DNA from: Haematobia irritans
Taxonomy: Eukaryota; Arthropoda; Insecta; Diptera; Muscidae
Length of the DNA: 64,000 nt
Direction of reading: 5' to 3'
Assembly: GCF_050003625.1 (NCBI RefSeq)
Contig: NC_134397.1
Location: 277,878,070-277,942,069, forward strand
The notes beneath the pieces were generated by a model that made no database searches, had not been told where the DNA came from, and worked only from the letters and a program-made list of their open reading frames with translations. Numbering within the stretch: the stretch's first letter is position 1; every line of letters begins with the position of its first letter. Made by a program: the position numbers and the translations under genes. Below are positions 28,271 to 39,785 of the stretch, one piece after another.

Positions 28271-28274
28271 CTCT

Positions 28275-28561
28275 CGGAAATCTATAAAATCAAATAATTT
28301 CTTCTACATTGTTTGTATTGCAGAAAAAGGTGCTAAGAACTAAATAAACCTTGTGGAAGTGAGAAAAATATGAGGAAAGATGCAAAATAAAAAAAAAAAA
28401 ATCGAGTTAGTATTTATGAAATTGTTTGTACATCCTGTGAAGGAATAAACGTTTATCACAAAGAGTACTTCCAAACAACCTTCGTTAGAACGAAAACCAA
28501 ATGGGAAACGATATTTGGTTGTCTAAAATTTCGTTTGGGAGGGAAGATTTGTTTTTGCGTG
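28275..28561 (-). mobile_element. Partial copy of the 915-bp composite element (left part)
   Basis: Reverse complement of the left part of the element at 45,345: shared AATTTCTTCTACATTG, AATAAACGTTTATCACAAAG and a right tip TTTGTTTTTGCGTG before TA at 28,562. It lacks the tRNA-like modules. Confidence 0.55.
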
Positions 28562-28744
28562 TAGATCAAATATTTTTTATACGATTAATGTAATTAATTT
28601 AATGTATTATTCCGTTCCGAATCCAAGCCAAAATAAATAATTTTAATAACTTACTAAATAGGAATTAACTATAATTAAAGAAATTAAAAAAAAAAAACAA
28701 GAATAAAACGAACAAATTAGATGAATTAGAGACAAACTAAACAG

Positions 28745-28893
28745 TGCTAAAACATTTTCGATTGACGTAAATAAAAATCATTGCAACACACATTCGAGTT
28801 TATTTGCTCTTTAAGAAAATACTTTATAACAAAGGGGAATTCCGTTTGTCTAAAATTTCGTTCCTGTGGAAAGTATTTTTTTTTTGCCGAAGG
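28745..28893. mobile_element. MITE of the GTTTGTCTAAAATTTCG family, copy d
   Basis: Contains CCGTTTGTCTAAAATTTCGT and GAAAGTATTTTTTTTTTGCC. The left part includes TTGCAACACACATTCGAG, matching copy a. Boundaries are approximate. Confidence 0.4.
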
Positions 28894-29317
28894 TGAGGAA
28901 CAATTATTTCTTACCATGAGACGGTAAAAAGTCGACATAATATTCCCTTTTCTATAATAGTGCATACCAAAATTTAATTCAATTATGATTTAATAGTTTG
29001 TGCTAAATAATAAAGTATTTCATGCTATTAACATTTTTAACATGTTTCGTCATATCTTTTAGTCCAATTTCATTTATATGAAGTATACAGAAATTGTTTG
29101 TTTTCAATTCAATCATAAAACTAATTAGTCCAATTATTTTTTAAATAGAAGGTGTTTCAATAACGAAAATAATGTAGAAACTATTTAAAATAATGTTATG
29201 ATTTTATTTCTAAATATATTTTCATTTAATTAAGTTATAATAATAAAATTAATTAAAAACTTAAATATTCTCTATAATTTTCTATTTTTTTAATTTAATT
29301 AAACATTGAATTGTGTA

Positions 29318-30599
29318 AAGGGTGATACGGTCAAAATTTGGTCAAGGGAAAACGCGTGTAAATCAGTGAAATCGTTTATTTAAAAAATCAAATTAAATTT
29401 CTTTTTCAAGTTCAATTAGTATAAAATTCAGGAAAAATATTCAGTTAGGCTTTCGCTTTTCCAAATCCGAATTGCCGGGCCTCACGCTTGACACCTGCCA
29501 TCAGATTTTGTACAGCCGCCTTGTTCACCTTCTTCGCCGCAGAAAGCCAGTTTGCCTTGAACTGCTGCTCGTCCTTAGCAGTTTTTTGGTCTTCTTTAAG
29601 TTCCGCTTGACTATAGCCCAGTATTTCTCAATTGGGCGGAGATCTGGCATGTTGGGAGGAACCACCGTGCAGGTTGTTGGCGGCGTACCACTACATGACT
29701 TTTTACCGTAATGGCAAGATGCCAAATCCGGCCAAAACAGTACGGAACAATCGTGTTTCTTCAGGAAAGGCAGCAGACGTTTATTCAAACACTCTTTCAC
29801 GTAAATTTCTTGGTTGACGGTCTCGGAAGCTATGAAAATGCTGTTTTTCAAGCCACAGGTACAGATGGCTTGCCAAACCAGATATTTCTTTGCGAACTTT
29901 GATAGTTTTATGTGCTTGAAAATATCTGCTACCTTTCCCCTTCCTTTTGCCGTATAAAACTCCTGTCCCGGAAGCTGCTTGTAGTCGGCTTTGACGTAGG
30001 TTTCGTCGTCCATTACCACGCAGTCAAACTTCGTCAGCATCGTCGTGTACAGCCTCCGGGATCGCGCTTTGGACGTCGTATTTTGTTTATCATCGCGATT
30101 TGGAGTCACTACCTTCTTGTAAGTCGATAGTCCGGCTCGTTTTTTGGCTCGATGCACGGTTGTAGACGATACACCCAGCTTATTTGCGGCATCTCGGAGA
30201 GAGAGGTTAGGGTTTCGCTTGAAACTACCGGCAACTCTCTTTGTCGTCCCAGCGGCTTCCGGTTTTCGATTTCCTCCCGATCCAGACTTCCTGGCTGTCG
30301 ACAAACGTTCCCCAAACACTTTAATTGCATTTGTAACGGTTGATTTGGCAACTTTTAGCGATTTTGCCAGCTTTGCGTGCGAGTAGCTCGGATTTTCGCG
30401 ATGCGTGAGCAAAATTTTGATGCGCTGCTCTTCTTGCTTGGACGGCATTTTGACAACTGAAGAGTGAATTCCAAAATCAAAATAGGAGCAACATTCTACA
30501 CACACACCTTCAAAATGAGGGGTGTTCAGGTTTTTTAAATGCAAAATTGAAAGAAATACGTCAAGTTTATATTGACCAAATTTTGACCGTATCACCCTT
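29318..30599 (-). mobile_element. ITmD37E-type element, copy 3
   Basis: Both ends are AAGGGTGATACGGTCAAAAT. A TA lies at 29,316-29,317 on the left; the right flank is CA, one substitution from TA. The length is 1,282 bp. It has the longest uninterrupted transposase frame of the three copies. Confidence 0.9.
29525..30448 (-). pseudogene. ITmD37E transposase, copy 3, nearly intact
   Basis: The real start is ATG at 30,448 (MPSKQEEQRIKILLTHREN), because the open frame above it runs through the terminal repeat. HTH, VVMDDETYVKADYKQLPGQE, YLVWQAICTCGLK and WPDLASCHYGKK are intact. A 1-bp deletion and a compensating deletion of about 14 bp then scramble the segment to SCSGTPPTTCTVV before LRPIEKYWAIVK returns in frame. 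The second Asp to Glu spacing is therefore 32 instead of 37. The C-terminus is also shifted (KLLRTSSSSRQ). Catalysis is unlikely. Confidence 0.82.
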
Positions 30600-31195
30600 C
30601 AAGTTAATTTTTTAATTAATTACGTTTTCAACTTCCATCAACTTTTTGATTAGAAATATTTTGGTAATATTCTTTTCTGCATAATTTTTTGGTTTTTTAA
30701 TTTTCGCCTAAATATTTGTTAACCTGGTTAACTATGATCGATTTTGTATACCCTAACTTGCATAATAATTACTAATTTCAAAATAATATTGAATAGAAAT
30801 AATTTATAAAAGAAACGATAAGATCTCATCTCATAAGTGATACCCACGCTGGATAAATTTAACTTTTCAATATTCTCGTAGCCTTTAGTGCTCTTCGTAT
30901 AAATACTACGATAAATAGGTATGACCATGTCCATTGTACACACTCATCCTAATTTGGAAAGAGATTACGAGGCTTAACGCCAAATAAATGTTTTGTTTAT
31001 AAACGTTACGTAAATCCTTTTTAATCGCGTTATGATGTTTTTGAAATAAAGGTGAAAATTGTATCGACCCACGGACAAGTCCAGAAATAAGCACACACCA
31101 CAACGCGACATCATCAGCAATCTGCTTAAAATATGAACTTAATTATCCATCTCCCATTTGGAATGAAATTGCACGACAATTGATATGACATTTCA
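30600..31195. other. AT-rich DNA, nothing recognised
   Basis: No coding block or terminal repeats seen. Confidence 0.4.
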
Positions 31196-31354
31196 ATGTG
31201 GGCCGGTAAACTCACCCATTTCCACAACAATCAAAAGAGGTTGATTCATGACGACGGCGTCGACGATTTCGATGATTACGAATCAACCAACGCTGGCTCT
31301 GTTGGCAAGCAAAACCAATCGAAATTATCCAATGACACCGGTATGGCCCCCTAA
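31196..31354 (+). CDS. Small unrecognised ORF, acidic (52 codons)
   Basis: ATG opens MWAGKLTHFHNNQKRLIHDD, continuing through an acidic DGVDDFDDYES run to SNDTGMAP-stop. An in-frame TGA lies shortly upstream. The local composition (31.2-31.45 kb) is GC-richer than its surroundings and the codons look balanced, so it may be a small gene, an exon or a relic. No domain, splice context or paralog was recognised. Confidence 0.2.
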   Translation: MWAGKLTHFHNNQKRLIHDDGVDDFDDYESTNAGSVGKQNQSKLSNDTGMAP

Positions 31355-31998
31355 TAAATAAGCAGAACATTGACGACATTGGTCCAACCAAAAAAGGTGT
31401 AATGGAAACTATAACAACATTTGTGGCGGTTTAGCTGATATTATCGTTGAAATAAATGTCCAATTTCAATCGAATGGCAAGAATCATTTAACACACAGTC
31501 ACTCATTTAGATGGAACGTTATTTAATACCACCTCCACTACCACCACTTACTTACTTACACACGCTGTTTCTTTACTCCCAAAAAATGTTTTAAATTTGC
31601 ACCAATATTCGTATACACTGTGAATTTCTTTTCGTATTTTTTACAAAAATATCTTGGCGTCTCCACAATGACTGTGATCGTCGAAGTCGCAGAAGAAATA
31701 AAAATTTAATTTCATTTAAATTGAATACTGACATAAACAATTGAAATATCTTTGACAAAATTTCCAAATCAATTAAATGACAAATGATTGCTAATATTAT
31801 GTATGGTTCGTGTGGGTATTTCAATATCGTTCGAAATTCGTATGAATATATACAGGAGTATTGAAAAGAATATACTTAAAATTCTTCACATCATAAATTA
31901 GTTATTCGGTTTGAAACTGTTCATAAAGGATATATTTTCGTGATCAAGTAAAATTCTTACATAATTACGGACTTCATTCTGTAAATTTTAATCACTTT

Positions 31999-32174
31999 GT
32001 ATAGCCTTTAAAGCTTACCAAAAGGGTGAAGACGCTAAATTTTTGGCTTATATATGGGACTTGTATCCACTACCACCACTTAAGGTGGAATTACATACCA
32101 TGTATAGCCTTTAACGCTTACCAAAAGGGTGAAGACGCTAAATTTTTGGCTTATATATGGGACTTGTATCCACA
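31999..32174 (+). repeat. Tandem direct duplication, 102-bp period
   Basis: TGTATAGCCTTTAA(A/C)GCTTA and the following CCAAAAGGGTGAAGACGC through GGGACTTGTATCCAC occur at 31,999 and 32,101, with one difference in the shared 74 bp. The intervening 28 bp (TACCACCACTTAAGGTGG-like) is present only once. Confidence 0.8.
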
Positions 32175-32870
32175 TTTGTCTTAACACATTTTACAAATTT
32201 TGATTCAATTTTCGTCAATTCTATGCAAAAAAAGCTTTTCCAAACCAAAGTCAGAATATTGGTCTTGTTCTCATGTTAAACCTGATTTGAGATGTACTTT
32301 ATCAGTTTGTTTGCGTAAAAAAATAAGCATTGTTCGACTGTTCACCACTTAGGTGAATTCTAACAAATTAGCCTTCTAAAATTTCGTGTTGTTGCATTAC
32401 TATGTAACAAAACGAAATAAAAATAAGATTAAGGGACTTGTAAGTTATATGAAAAGATGATGTACAGTAGGAGAAAAGATGATTCAATTTGTAAGAGGAA
32501 AATTCCCAAATGTTTTCTCCATAAGGAGTTAGCATAAAGGGCCCAAAATTGAGTTATCTCTCCCAGCCAGATCTATTCTAAAGGCTGTGGAAAGGTTCAT
32601 TCGCCCGAACCGAAACATGTACAGTCCAGGCGTGTATAGATTTGTATCTGGCGTTTTCTTTTCAATGGCTCTATTAACCATGTTCCTTAATCTATATCTG
32701 TCCATAAAGCTCGAAAAATAATTGTATAAAATTTGTTTTAGTTTGGCTAACTGGAATATGTGAGGCACAAAGAAATCGTTAAAGTTTTTTGGAGGTGCAA
32801 AGCAAATTGGGTTGGGAACACGGTTGCCACAGTTGGTAGACTTCTACCAAAGATGGTAGATTTTTTAGAA
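32175..32870. other. Nothing recognised
   Basis: AT-rich DNA. Open frames overlap in several frames and carry no domain. Confidence 0.4.
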
Positions 32871-33400
32871 ATTTTTTACAACATTTTCTAAAGAAATAAA
32901 ATTTTGACAAAATTTTTTATAGAGATAAAATTTGCAAAAATTTTCTATAGAAATGAAACTTTCACAACATTTTCTATGGAAATAAAATTTTCACAAAATA
33001 TTCTATAGAAATAATATGTTAAAAAATTTTCTATACAAATAAAATGTTCACAAAATTTTTTATAGAAATACAAGTAGAGGATGCTGATGAGGAATGTGGT
33101 AATTCCGAAACGTGCGTCCATCCAACCATCTTGCAGTCTATAGGGCTTTGCCCAAATAAATTTGACAAACATTCTTTTCTTCTGTTGGTTAAGATACTCT
33201 TGTAGTTTAGTCAACGCAATGGTTTTAAAGTTGAGATCAAAATAACAAATATTATTGAAGTACAAACCAACAATAAAAAAACAAAACGAAACAAAAACGA
33301 AATACAATTTTGAAAAAATTTTTTATAGAAATACAATTTTGACAAAAATGTTTACAGAAATAAAATTTTGAAAACATTTTTTATAGACAAATTTTTTTTT
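32871..33400 (-). repeat. 29-bp arrays flanking a copy of repeat X
   Basis: Decayed 29-bp units in the orientation TTTTCTATAGAAATAAAATT at 32,880-33,070 and again at 33,300-33,395. Between them lies a copy of repeat X (33,070-33,290, GCTGATGAGGAATGTGGTAA). Here X is in the plus orientation while the array is inverted, unlike at 17.3-19.3 kb. Confidence 0.7.
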
Positions 33401-34449
33401 CGATGCACCTTTGGTGATCGTCTTCAGCGAGATATTATATTTTACAAAGTAATATAGTTTCTCCTTACAAAACCCAAGGAGAAAGCCTAACTATGTCTAT
33501 TAGTCTATTAAATTGATACACATGACAACATCCTTCTAATCTTGTGAAACATTTTGAAATATGTGTGAAATTAGAATATTTACATTTTCAAAACTTGTAC
33601 ATGGTTTGTAAGAAAGTTTTTTTTTAATAAAGTTTCTTTACATCTGCTTGTGTGCCCAACAATGTGATCTATAAATAGAACTGCTACTATACATTTTTCA
33701 GTAGACGTTTTGAGAATTTTCTGCTGTATTTACAAATATTTTCCCAACAACCAAATAAATCTTAACAGGAAAAAAGTAACTTTTTACAGAATTTTTGTAT
33801 TTTATAATTATTTGCTATTATACTATTTTATCTTCGAAAAACTGCTGATTCATAACGTCTGAATTGAAAGACTATAGCAGAGTAAATTAATTAAATTTTA
33901 ATTTGTTCCGATTTGTTTAGAAAAAGATGACACTTTAGCTAAAGTGTTTTAGTGGCATATGTTTTATTATTATTATTTCTTATTTTAGCATAAGATCAAC
34001 AATACATCATTTGTAATTTTCTTTCCTAGCATTCAATATAGCAATAATTCGAATGTTGGAAAAAGGTGGTTATTTGCTATTATTAGCAGAGCATTTTGTA
34101 TGAGTGTATCGTTGGCATCATTACAACATATAAGACAAGAATAATGTGTGTAAAAATAATAATTAAATCATATATAATTTCATTGTTAGCGTTTTATTAA
34201 TCTACACAATGATTCATTTTGATTGACTCGAATCGATGTGTATCTCTTCCGATGTTTCGATTATTAATTTATTTTTAATCATACTACCGTCAAATACGAT
34301 GGTTATCAATGATTTCCTATAAACTATTATATACGGTTCCCATTATAATTTAGAAAATATTAAGAGTTTGTCCTGCAAATACTGTACCGATGATAAAACT
34401 ATTCTTCAATGTTAAAAAATGACAAGAAAATTTATGTAAAGAAAGAATA
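33401..34449. other. Nothing recognised
   Basis: AT-rich DNA without arrays, coding blocks or terminal repeats. Confidence 0.4.
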
Positions 34450-35085
34450 ACAGGTTGGCTGATAAGTCCCCGGTCTGACACATAGATGGCGTCGCTAGTA
34501 TTAAATGCATATTCAATGATTCGTGTCAAAATTTGACGTTTGTAAGTCAATTAGTTTGTCAGATAGAGCGTTTTTTGTGAAGCAACTTTTGTTATTGTGA
34601 AAAAAATGGAAAAAAAGGAATTTCGTGATTTGATAAAATACTGTTTTCTGAAGGGAAAAAATACGGTGGAAGCAAAAACTTGGCTTGATAATGAGTTTTC
34701 TGACCTTGCCCCAGGGAAATCAACAATAATTGATTGGTATGCAAAATTCAAGCGTGGTGAAATAAGCACGGAGGACGGTGAACGCAGTGGACGCCCGAAA
34801 GAGGTGGTTACCGACGAAAACATCAAACAAATCCACAAAATGATTTTGAATGACCGTAAAATGAAGTTGATCGAGATAGCAGAGGCCTTAAAGATATCAA
34901 AGGAACGTGTTGATCATATCATTCATCAATATTTGGATATGCGGAAGCTCTGTGCAAAATGGGTGCCGTGCGAGCTCACATTTGACCATATATGGCGTTA
35001 TTGGAGCGTTTGAAGGTCGAAATCGCGGCAAAATGGCCCCATATGAAGAAGAAAAAAGTGTTGTTTTTTTAAATTTTTTGGGAAA
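34450..35085 (+). mobile_element. Himar1-like mariner, internally deleted and 3'-truncated
   Basis: After TA (34,448-34,449) the 29-bp left terminal repeat begins ACAGGTTGGCTGATAAGTCC, one base from the Himar1 end I recall. The transposase follows. The right terminal repeat is absent, and similarity ends near 35,070-35,090. Confidence 0.85.
34606..35075 (+). pseudogene. irritans-type mariner transposase fragment
   Basis: ATG at 34,606 gives MEKKEFRDLIKYCFLKGKNT, both HTH motifs (paired-type DNA-binding domain) and the linker through LCAKWVPCELTFD. The gene then jumps to MALLERLKVEIAAKWPHMKK in another frame, skipping the first and possibly other catalytic aspartates, and stops at KKKVLF where the second catalytic Asp block would begin. 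It closely matches the Himar1 transposase of the horn fly. A protein ending near 35,013 would hold only the DNA-binding domain. Confidence 0.85.
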
Positions 35086-35220
35086 TCAAACATAGATAAT
35101 CCTGCTTGCATGATCAGTTGTTCACGCATATTCTATTACACTCTACGTTATGTATGCGTTATTGATCGTTTGCACGAATATTTAAATGAAGATACAATAA
35201 TTTCGAAAATATTTATAAAA

Positions 35221-36720
35221 ACAAGTATATAATGCCGTAGGTTCGACCAGTCTGAATCCTGTGTACCTTCCACCATGGAAGGAAAGAAAGTAGAAAGTTA
35301 TACTAAAGATTATCATCCACAATCCAATTACATGGGTTGTGGTAGCATTTACCGATGTCAAGGTGCCTTAAAACTTCTTGACAGTGTCAAAATTTGGGAT
35401 TGGTTTATTTGGGGGCTAGGTTATTTCAGGCTCGGTCCAGTTTTCCTTCACGCCAACAATGCTACACTCAAGATTATATATCACTTCTGAGCAATATTTC
35501 TATTAAAACGATCAATTATATCAGCGCTATGTAGAAGATGCTCTAAATCGGGAAATAAGCGCTGATTCGGTTTTTTTGGAAGCAGATGGCACTGCCCCTC
35601 TCCCTTACAATCTTGCTGAAATAGTGCTCCATTTTTTGCTGGGTTGCACCACGGTGGCTCCTATATACAAATTATGAACCGATATGGACCAATTTTTGCA
35701 TAATTAGTAAAAAGTATATGCTGATATTACGTACACGGTTGCTATTAGAGCCAAAAATAATCTACCAAAAGTCCACAGAAAATTTTTCAAATTTTGTGAT
35801 GACTCTATAGAGGATATTTTATCAAAATTTTATTTCTAGGGGAAATTTGCAAAATCGACCAAAACATCAAAAATCCTACCAAAAGTTTGGTCAACATTTT
35901 ATCTCTATAGAAAATTTTGTCAAAATTTTATTTCTTGAGGAAATTTTATCAAAATTTTATTTCTAGGGCAAATATGCAAAATCTACCAAAATATCAAAAA
36001 TTCTACCAAAAGTTTGGTCAACATTTTATATCTATAGAAAATTTTCTTATAATTTTATTTCTAGAGAAAATTTTATCAAAATTTTATCTCTATAGAAATT
36101 TTGTTAAAATTTAATTTCAAGGAGAAATTTTATCAAAATTTTATTTCTAGGAGAAAAAAATCTACCAAAACATCAAAAATCCTACCAAACAGTAAAAAAT
36201 CTAAAACATTTTTGGTGGAATTCTACCAACTGTGGCAAACGAAATTTTCATTCCCAGGAGGTTCAATAAGTAAAATTTGGGGATCGGTTTCTTTTATAGG
36301 CTATAAATAATTATGGACCGATATGGACCAATTTTTTAACGATTAGCAGAGGCCAAATACTAACACCACGTACCAAATTTCAACCGGATCCTAGAGGTTC
36401 CGTAAGACAAATCTGGGGGTCGGTTTATAGGAGTGTGATACCTAAACGTGTTCCGATATGGTCCATTTGCAACACCACCTGTCCACCACATCAATAACAA
36501 CTACTTGTGTCAAGTTTCAAGTCAATAGCTTGTTTCGTTCGAAGATTAGCGTAATTTCAACAGACGGACGGACATCTCTAGATCGACTCATAATTTCACC
36601 ACGGTACAGATATATATACCTTATGGAGTCTGTTACCAATATTTCGATGTGTTACAAAAAGGAATAACAAAATTAATATACCCCCCCCCCCCCCCATCTA
36701 ATGGTGGAGGGTATAATAAA
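35221..36720 (+). mobile_element. DINE-1/Helentron-like unit B (degenerate)
   Basis: Left module ACAAGTATATAATGCCGTAG with TGTACCTTCCACCATGG. A SINE-head scrap (GTTGCACCACGGTGGCTCC) lies at about 35,643. 29-bp array units lie at 35,880-36,160. Tandem-repeat remnants lie at 36,240-36,430, and the right module ends ATGGTGGAGGGTATAATAAA. It is more diverged than units A and D-F and carries a run of 15 C at 36,681-36,695. Confidence 0.6.
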
Positions 36721-36859
36721 TTCCATACAATTTAATTGAGAAAACAAGATTGTTTTTAGACCTATAATTCCCACTGGACGTTTATTAATTCATGTGATCT
36801 CAAAGCTGATAGGAGTATTGCACAATTCCACGTTTGACACAAATTGCAGATATTCGCAC

Positions 36860-38250
36860 CAGCGTTGCCAGAATTGTTTCACCAAAAACCGCTAGATTTG
36901 CCCAAAAAAATAGCTAAAAAAAGCTAAAAAATTCTAAAAAATAGCTAGAAAAAAAGCTAAATTTTTTTGTATCAAAAGTCACATTTTTGATTGAAATTTA
37001 ACAAACTTAAAGGCTTTATTTCACTTACAATGCATATTATTTTCATTTTAATTCCACTTCTGTGAGACTGTAACAATATCTAAGGCATATTAGCTCTGTT
37101 TGCGTATTCGATACATTTTGATTACTATCACAAATTTTTTACTGGAAGTCCTTCGTTTTGTGGGAGCTACCTTCCCAACACCTCTATTTTATTTACTCGT
37201 TATTTTAAAATATTAAATGATCTAAGTATGCTTTGGATTTGGTAAAAAAATGATTTGTCATTTTTTTAAATAAAATTTTAGTTTGGTTTTGCAATTGTGA
37301 AAAATTCGAAATACATTACTTTTATTTAAATTGTAGAAAATTCCTATAGTTTACATTTCCCAGTAAAAACATTTTCCTTTTCTTCATGAGCTATCAAAGT
37401 GCTTTAAAAACGTGCTAACGCCAACTTAAATTTCCAAATTCAGACTCGACTTCAAGTAGAAATTATTGTATATATACGTTTTTAAAATAAAGTGTTGAAA
37501 AACATCTTCTATTTTTGAACGCTATTTTGGTTTGTGGTTAAGATGCAAAAACTCTTCACATTTAAAGACTATTTCATTAATTCTTCCTTCTTTCATGAAA
37601 ACATACCCATTTTCAAGTTGAATCACTTAATTATAAGGACAAAACGACTTTATCGTCTTTTGGACAAGGAAAACAGTTTATATAAAAGAAATTCACAAAT
37701 GCTATTATAACCAAAATTCGCGTTCGTATTTTAAGGAGACGACAATATTTTTTCAGTGCACAAAGCTATTCACATCTACTATTTTAATTTAGTAATATCG
37801 TAATAACTTTAGAATATTATAACAACATAAAAAGGATAAACGAGTCAAATGATAATATTCCCAATAATTTACTGACAGTTTATCTAACAAATTTGTATGG
37901 TAATAGTAGATTTAAAGTTTACGATAACTTTTATGTATATAATGAAAAAACTTTACAACAAGGTGTATTTGCTACAAAAATGCCCGCATAATGGCTGGAC
38001 TCATTATTAATGTTTCAACTGAGCTTTGAAATATGTGGAAACCCTTATACTTGCAGCAAGGCTTAGATAAAAACGCCGATTTATCCATATTTCAATAGAA
38101 ACATGTCGAAAATAAAAAAAGCCAAAAATAGCTAAAAGGGTCATGAAAAAAAGCCAGAAAAAAAGCTAAAAGCTAAATGCATTTTTTTCCCGCTAAACGT
38201 CTTCAAAAAAAGCCAAATCTAGCGGGAAAAAAGCTAAATTGGCAACGCTG
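36860..38250. mobile_element. Non-autonomous hAT element with perfect 8-bp target duplication
   Basis: The terminal repeat CAGCGTTGCCA is perfect at both ends. The flanking octamer ATTCGCAC occurs at 36,852-36,859 and 38,251-38,258. The 1,391-bp element has no transposase frame. Both subterminal regions carry AAAAAGCTAAAAA words (36,895-36,965 and 38,115-38,240). The middle contains about 400 bp of the MITE family also found at 44,262 and 56,194. Confidence 0.88.
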
Positions 38251-38258
38251 ATTCGCAC

Positions 38259-39780
38259 TGACACATATAGCACATTCCAAAGCTGAGGGAGGTTAAGTGT
38301 GTGTGTTTAAGCCACATTCCTTTAGTTTTTTTTTTTGTTTCTCGTTGGGTTCATACAAATCTTTGAAATTTTTGTATCTAGATACCACCAACCAACCGTT
38401 CTCTCTCTCTGGTGTGTCTATTACTTCAGTCGACTATGACGAATTCCTGAGCAGTTTTGGTTTTTGTTTTGCTCTTGAGTCAATATACAAGTCTGTGTTC
38501 TGGGGCCAGCGAATATCCAAAGTAGGGCTGCGCCTTCGAATGGCCTAACATTTGAGGAGAACAGAAAGACATGACAGAAAAGGAATTCGAAGCGGGTGTG
38601 TTTTGTGCTGTGAAATTTGAAATTCTTGCCGACGTTAATGGCCCCACCGGCCAAGGCAACTGCTTGCAAGTTTAACGACTTCTGTGTTGTCTTAGTGTGG
38701 CGTAGCATAGAGAAAAGTCCCAGCTGGTCATCACAAATGAGACGATCCCTTTTTTAAATGGAATTCCTTTGACCGCAAGCTAAAGGACCCGTCATTATTA
38801 TTATACCACCAAAAATGTTGTATCCACCTCCTTGCAGGAAACACTTATTTATCCTTACATCCGTTTTTGTTTTTGTTTTTATGGGCCAAACATACAAGGA
38901 ACTTGGTTGTGAGTATAAGACATACCTTTGTTAACAGCTGACCATTATTGAATACAGTGGTCATCCAGTTAGTTCTTAAGGAATTGATGTGGTGTGGGAT
39001 TTTCTTGCTTTTTGTTGCTGTTTGCTGTATTATTGCTAATTTACGACATGCGAGTTATTGTTTTTATTTTTACACTAACAATCTCGTATTTGCCTGAACT
39101 TAGCGCTAAAAAGAAACCAACGGCCGTTTTGTAAGAAGTTTCTTAGCAGACTAACACTGAAGTTCAAAAACGTTTCGTATCACACCAGACTCTCTAACCA
39201 CAACCATTGTCGGCAACCAACCATCAGCTCACACCAACACCATTGCCCGGAGGAGAGCGCGAGGAGTATCTTACAGTTGTTGCGTTCAGTTTTGTATTTA
39301 GCTTTCAAGTGTTAGGGCTAGCTAGCATTCCCTCTAACCCCTAGCTAGCCAATTTACTACAGTAGACAATTGTCAGGGGAGTAGCATGAATAGAAGTAGG
39401 GAGAAATGGAAGTGTATGAATGAATTGTTTTTACCACAAATACACTGGAAAGGTCGTTTGGTGTGCCTTCTTCTTTGTTTACCACAATTTTTGGTTTGAG
39501 TCAGTGTTACCAGTGATTTACTGGCATTTGTCTCCAAATTAGTACTCTTTCCTCCCCAAAAATCCGCAATTTAAATTAAAGTTCCCCACACAAACCACCA
39601 ATACAGTTTTGACAAGTTTTTGTGAAAAAATAAACATGTGAACTCTACTGTAGAAAATCAATAATAATTAAAAAAAATGAAAATGATAAAAAACTGTTGT
39701 TATGCCACTTTGCAAGTTACAATAAGATCAAAATTTCAAAACACAACACCACGAGACTAGTGATCGTCTTCGAAATTCTC
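38259..39780. other. Non-repetitive DNA, possible regulatory or 5' region
   Basis: No transposon ends were recognised. GC-richer patches at 38,400-38,720 and 39,120-39,360 include a TTGCGTTCAGTTTTG initiator-like string near 39,285. No convincing coding exon was found. Confidence 0.3.
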
Positions 39781-39785
39781 GACAA

